Shown here in pieces: positions 14,133 through 16,554 of a DNA stretch of 16,554 nt (the first letter of the stretch is position 1; each line of letters opens with the position of its first letter). Under the pieces are notes generated by a model that did no database searches, had not been told where the DNA came from, and was given only the letters and a program-made list of their open reading frames with translations. The translations under genes and the position numbers were made by a program. The DNA is from JBBITW01 sp037440525 (GTDB taxonomy: Bacteria; Desulfobacterota; BSN033; UBA1163), in contig JBBITW010000075.1 in assembly GCA_037440525.1 (NCBI GenBank), positions 1 to 16,554 on the forward strand, given 5' to 3'.

Positions 14133-15281
14133 ATGGCTTTAGAATATATTAAGAGAATGCCAAAAGATGCAATCTTTGATCATGCCTTTGCTGACCCAAA
14201 ATATCTGGGGACAATGGATAAACCTCCATGCACCGTCTACGAAAAGAGACCTCTTATAAACCCGAAGACAGGGGAGAAGATCGAAGACCTTTATACAGGA
14301 TGGATCATTCTCAATAATCCAGCTCAAGGAAATTCATATACACTGGAGATGGTGAAAGGTGCAGCAGCAGGTTTTAATATTGCCGCACATGATAAGAGTG
14401 TAGTGGCAATCATCTTTACTGGTGCTGGAGATCGGTTCTTCTGCACAGGTGGTAACGTTGTGGAATATGCCGAATATTATTGTAAGAGACCATTTGATAC
14501 AAGCCAATACATGATGCTTTATTGGCATGCGATGGAATCCTTATGGACCGCACAGAAACCTGTTATTCGAAGGGTCAATGGAGTAAGCCTTGCAGGTGGT
14601 GAGGAGATTAGTGGTCCATGTGATTTAACTGTAGCCTCTGATCTGGCCACTTTTGGCCAGATAGGACCTCTGCATGGTTCAGCGGCAATGGGAGGTGCTT
14701 TGCAGTTTAAACCTGTCTGCTGGACATATGAGGATGCTGTGTGGAATAGCACATCCTGTGAGCAGTGGAGTGCCTATAAGATGTTTCGTAAGAACTATAT
14801 CCACAGGGTGGTGCCTGTTCTGAAAAAGGATGGCAAGTGGATCAGAAACCCTGAGGTTATTACTGATAGGTGGCTCGATGAAACAGGTGAGATTGTTTAT
14901 GGAGAGTTCAAGAAGGATAAGGAACTGGAGGAGGCAAAAAGGATAGTCAAAGAATGCAAAACTGACATGTCTCAGCTCGATCAAGCGGTTAATGAGGTTG
15001 TTTGGACCTATGTCAATCTCTATCCTGGATGCCTTGCTCTTTCATTTGCAATCCTTAGGCGCTGGAAGAGGGCAAATTTTGACTTCGATAGGGGGCCGTT
15101 GATGTATTGGTGGAGTGCCATGCCATATGGAGAATATGATATGGGGATGACTTCATTCCGTTTTAGAAAGGCCGCAGGTTCTGATGTCATCGATATGATC
15201 AAATATCGTCAGATGATTGCAAAGGGGCATCCTGTTGATGAAGAATTATATGAAGAGGTAATGCCAAAACCAAAAAAATGA
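14133..15281 (+). CDS. BamA/Oah-family ring-opening hydrolase (6-oxocyclohex-1-ene-1-carbonyl-CoA hydrolase-like)
   Basis: This 382-residue crotonase-superfamily protein has the full-length architecture of BamA, the enzyme that opens the ring in anaerobic benzoyl-CoA degradation. Shared hallmarks are the start MALEYIKRMPKDAIFDHAF, PPCTVYEKRPL, TGAGDRFFCTGGN (first oxyanion loop, about 96-108), EYAEYY, VNGVSLAGGEEI (second loop, 148-159), WSAYKMFRKNYI and the end VMPKPKK. Departures from the BamA I recall are QGNSYT for QYNSYT (65-70), GGEEISGPCD for GGQEIGMACD (155-164), and a different stretch around 185-205. E159 aligns with the first catalytic Glu of enoyl-CoA hydratase; the second Glu position is not acidic. 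The ribosome site AAAGGAGGATG is strong. It is probably a paralogue acting on a related cyclic acyl-CoA, so I withhold the symbol bamA. Confidence 0.78.
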   Translation: MALEYIKRMPKDAIFDHAFADPKYLGTMDKPPCTVYEKRPLINPKTGEKIEDLYTGWIILNNPAQGNSYTLEMVKGAAAGFNIAAHDKSVVAIIFTGAGDRFFCTGGNVVEYAEYYCKRPFDTSQYMMLYWHAMESLWTAQKPVIRRVNGVSLAGGEEISGPCDLTVASDLATFGQIGPLHGSAAMGGALQFKPVCWTYEDAVWNSTSCEQWSAYKMFRKNYIHRVVPVLKKDGKWIRNPEVITDRWLDETGEIVYGEFKKDKELEEAKRIVKECKTDMSQLDQAVNEVVWTYVNLYPGCLALSFAILRRWKRANFDFDRGPLMYWWSAMPYGEYDMGMTSFRFRKAAGSDVIDMIKYRQMIAKGHPVDEELYEEVMPKPKK

Positions 15282-15291
15282 TATAATAAAA

Positions 15292-15483
15292 CCCCTCTCC
15301 TTGCTTCGGGGCTATGTCGCAATGAGGTGATGAGATGTATGCTATTTTTGTCATTCCGAGCCTCCTTTTTCTGTCATTCCGAGCAAAGCGAGGAATCTAT
15401 AGAATTCAAACCCTTATAAAACATAGATTCTTCGGCTAAAGCCTCAGCATTACGACACAGCCCCTTCACTGGAGGAGAGGGGG
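15292..15483 (+). repeat. MITE-like palindromic element, most complete copy
   Basis: The outer arms CCCCTCTCCT (15292-15301) and AGGAGAGGGG (15473-15482) are perfect inverted repeats. Inside them GGGGCTATGTCGCAATG (15308-15324) pairs with CATTACGACACAGCCCC (15448-15464) with two mismatches. The core repeats GTCATTCCGAG twice and ends with the GAGGAATCTAT / ATAGATTC stem. It has no reading frame for a transposase, so any mobility would depend on enzymes encoded elsewhere. It separates the ring-hydrolase gene from the second livF and could form a large RNA stem that lowers read-through. Confidence 0.82.
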
Positions 15484-15511
15484 AATTCAATTAAAGGAGT
15501 GAGTGAGAAGG

Positions 15512-16258
15512 ATGTTAGAAGTTCAAAATCTTATGGTATTTTACGAAAATTCTATTGCTATAAACAATATTAATTTGAAATGCCAAGAAGGTGAAATAAC
15601 AGGAGTCTTTGGAGCAAACAGTGCAGGAAAGTCCACTTTGATGTATACCATTTCAGGGATCATATTGGAGGTAAAGAAGAAGGAAGAGATGAAGGGGGGA
15701 GAGAGGATTACTGTCCTCGGTAGGATACTCTTCAATGATCTGGATATAACTTATATGAAGCCGAGCGAGAGGGCTAAAAGAGGGATAATCCTCTGCCCAG
15801 AGAGAAGAAGGATTTTCCCTGAAAGCAGTGCACTCGAAAACCTAAAGATAGGTAGCTATTTAGCAAACAAGTCTCAGGCAAAAAAAACGATGGATTATGT
15901 ATTTACCATCTTTCCAGCCCTGATAAAGCTGAAGAATAGAGAAGGGGGATTTTTAAGTGGTGGGGAACAGCAGATGTTGGCCATAGGCCGTGCTCTAATG
16001 GCTCAGCCCAAACTTCTACTCCTCGATGAGCCGCTTCTCGGTTTAAGCCCTTTGATGGAAGTGATGCTTGCCAAGGCAATTCGAGATATAAATAAGCAAA
16101 CAGAGATAACCATCCTGATATCAGAACAGTATGCCCGTCCAATTTTGCCCATCATCAATTACGGTTATGTCCTCGAGAATGGAGGTGCTATTCTTAGGGG
16201 GACTTCTCAGGAATTGATGGAAAATCCTGATGTAAAATCTGCTTATTTCGGATTATAA
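15512..16258 (+). CDS. livF: Second LivF-type ABC transporter ATP-binding protein
   Basis: This 248-residue ATPase is a paralogue of the livF at 4682-5428: same length, 183 of 248 residues identical by hand count, and the same KKKEEM-containing insert. The Walker A GANSAGKST, signature LSGGEQQ, Walker B LLLLDEPLLGLSP and ISEQ switch are all intact. The ATG at 15512 matches the paralogue's start; a GTG nine bases earlier (15503), three bases after AGGAG, is a real alternative. It stands alone within the window, without livK, H, M or G beside it. It may therefore work with the LivHMG set encoded on the other strand, or belong to a second cluster beyond the window end. It appears intact. Confidence 0.88.
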   Translation: MLEVQNLMVFYENSIAINNINLKCQEGEITGVFGANSAGKSTLMYTISGIILEVKKKEEMKGGERITVLGRILFNDLDITYMKPSERAKRGIILCPERRRIFPESSALENLKIGSYLANKSQAKKTMDYVFTIFPALIKLKNREGGFLSGGEQQMLAIGRALMAQPKLLLLDEPLLGLSPLMEVMLAKAIRDINKQTEITILISEQYARPILPIINYGYVLENGGAILRGTSQELMENPDVKSAYFGL

Positions 16259-16268
16259 AATCAGATTT

Positions 16269-16301
16269 CATTAAACTTTGTTGATAATTTAAAGTTTAAT
16301 G
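16269..16301 (+). terminator. AT-rich hairpin after the second livF
   Basis: CATTAAACTTT (16269-16279) pairs perfectly with AAAGTTTAATG (16291-16301) across an 11-base loop, starting 11 bases after the stop codon. The following GGTTTATCTT is only weakly U-rich, so this is a possible rather than a proven terminator. The remaining 16302-16461 is AT-rich with no gene seen. Confidence 0.4.
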
Positions 16302-16461
16302 GGTTTATCTTAATCCGTGCAAATTTGTTACTCCCAAAACAATTTTGTTTAAGGTTTAAATATCTCCTAAAAGGTAATCCTTTTAAAATACAATAAATTA
16401 AAGGCTTTAAAGAAGTGGCATGGGATTTGCTTTTAAAATAAAAAAAGATTCTATCTAAATT

Positions 16462-16554
16462 GAGCGATTCAAAATTGTCATTGCGAAGCAATCTTTACCA
16501 AATTGTCATTCCGAGCGGAGCGAGGAATCTATGAAATTGCCACGCCTTACGGGC
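16462..16554 (+). repeat. Dispersed palindromic repeat running off the window end
   Basis: This copy aligns base for base with 8129-8221 (84 of 93 identical by hand count), same orientation, and stops only because the window ends. It carries ATTGCGAAGCAAT, GTCATTCCGAG, GAGGAATCTATG and ATTGCCACGCC. Confidence 0.75.

Noticed and set aside
14133..15281. Assigning the symbol bamA and a benzoyl-CoA pathway
   Set aside because: Conserved BamA positions are replaced and no benzoyl-CoA reductase, dehydrogenase or hydratase gene is present in the window.
16261..16491. A 76-residue minus-strand frame after the second livF
   Set aside because: It begins inside a dispersed repeat, covers an AT-rich gap and a hairpin, and has no ribosome site or recognisable domain.

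Overview
The window looks like chromosomal DNA from a moderately AT-rich, probably strictly anaerobic bacterium, most likely an uncultured Desulfobacterota (deltaproteobacterial) relative. This is an inference from gene content: a protein of the 6-oxocyclohexenecarbonyl-CoA hydrolase (BamA/Oah) family, a CoA-dependent catabolic operon with a thiolase and an HMG-CoA-synthase-like/DUF35 fusion, a Liv-type ABC importer linked to an acyl-CoA ligase, and intergenic palindromic repeats carrying the words GTCATTCCGAG and GAGGAATCT. There is no rRNA, tRNA or phylogenetic marker gene here, so the taxonomic call is soft.

Layout. 1-311: intergenic repeats and a 16-bp palindrome. 312-1400 (+): a geranylgeranyl-reductase-family flavoprotein. 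1580-2829 (+): a two-gene AbiEi/AbiEii-type toxin-antitoxin operon with an inverted repeat inside its promoter. 2830-3015: a MITE-like palindromic element. 10410 down to 3016 (-): a co-directional run of tetR, livK, livH, livM, livG, livF and an AMP-forming acyl/aryl-CoA ligase. 10411-10689: an AT-rich divergent control region. 10690-15281 (+): a VOC-fold protein, an HMG-CoA-synthase-like/DUF35 fusion, a thiolase and a BamA-family ring hydrolase. 15292-15483: another copy of the MITE-like element. 15512-16258 (+): a second livF. The window ends in another dispersed repeat.

How the genes may work together (inference). LivK binds a carboxylate in the periplasm, LivHMGF import it, and the ligase encoded at the end of the same operon makes its CoA thioester. 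The divergent operon would then process the CoA thioester: the BamA-like enzyme opens a cyclic oxo/enoyl-CoA ring by hydrolysis, and the thiolase with its HMGCS-DUF35 partner carries out C-C bond chemistry. The TetR protein resembles acyl-CoA-sensing regulators. It could switch both arms through a shared motif, ATCRATTGATAAAA, found at the predicted transcription start of each divergent promoter.

Most worth following up: the combined operon, because its HMGCS-like domain lacks a cysteine at the expected nucleophile position, the BamA homologue departs from typical BamA at several conserved places, and the VOC protein has lost a likely metal ligand. Together these suggest a catabolic pathway for a cyclic or branched carboxylic acid different from the textbook benzoyl-CoA route. 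The substrate cannot be read from the sequence.
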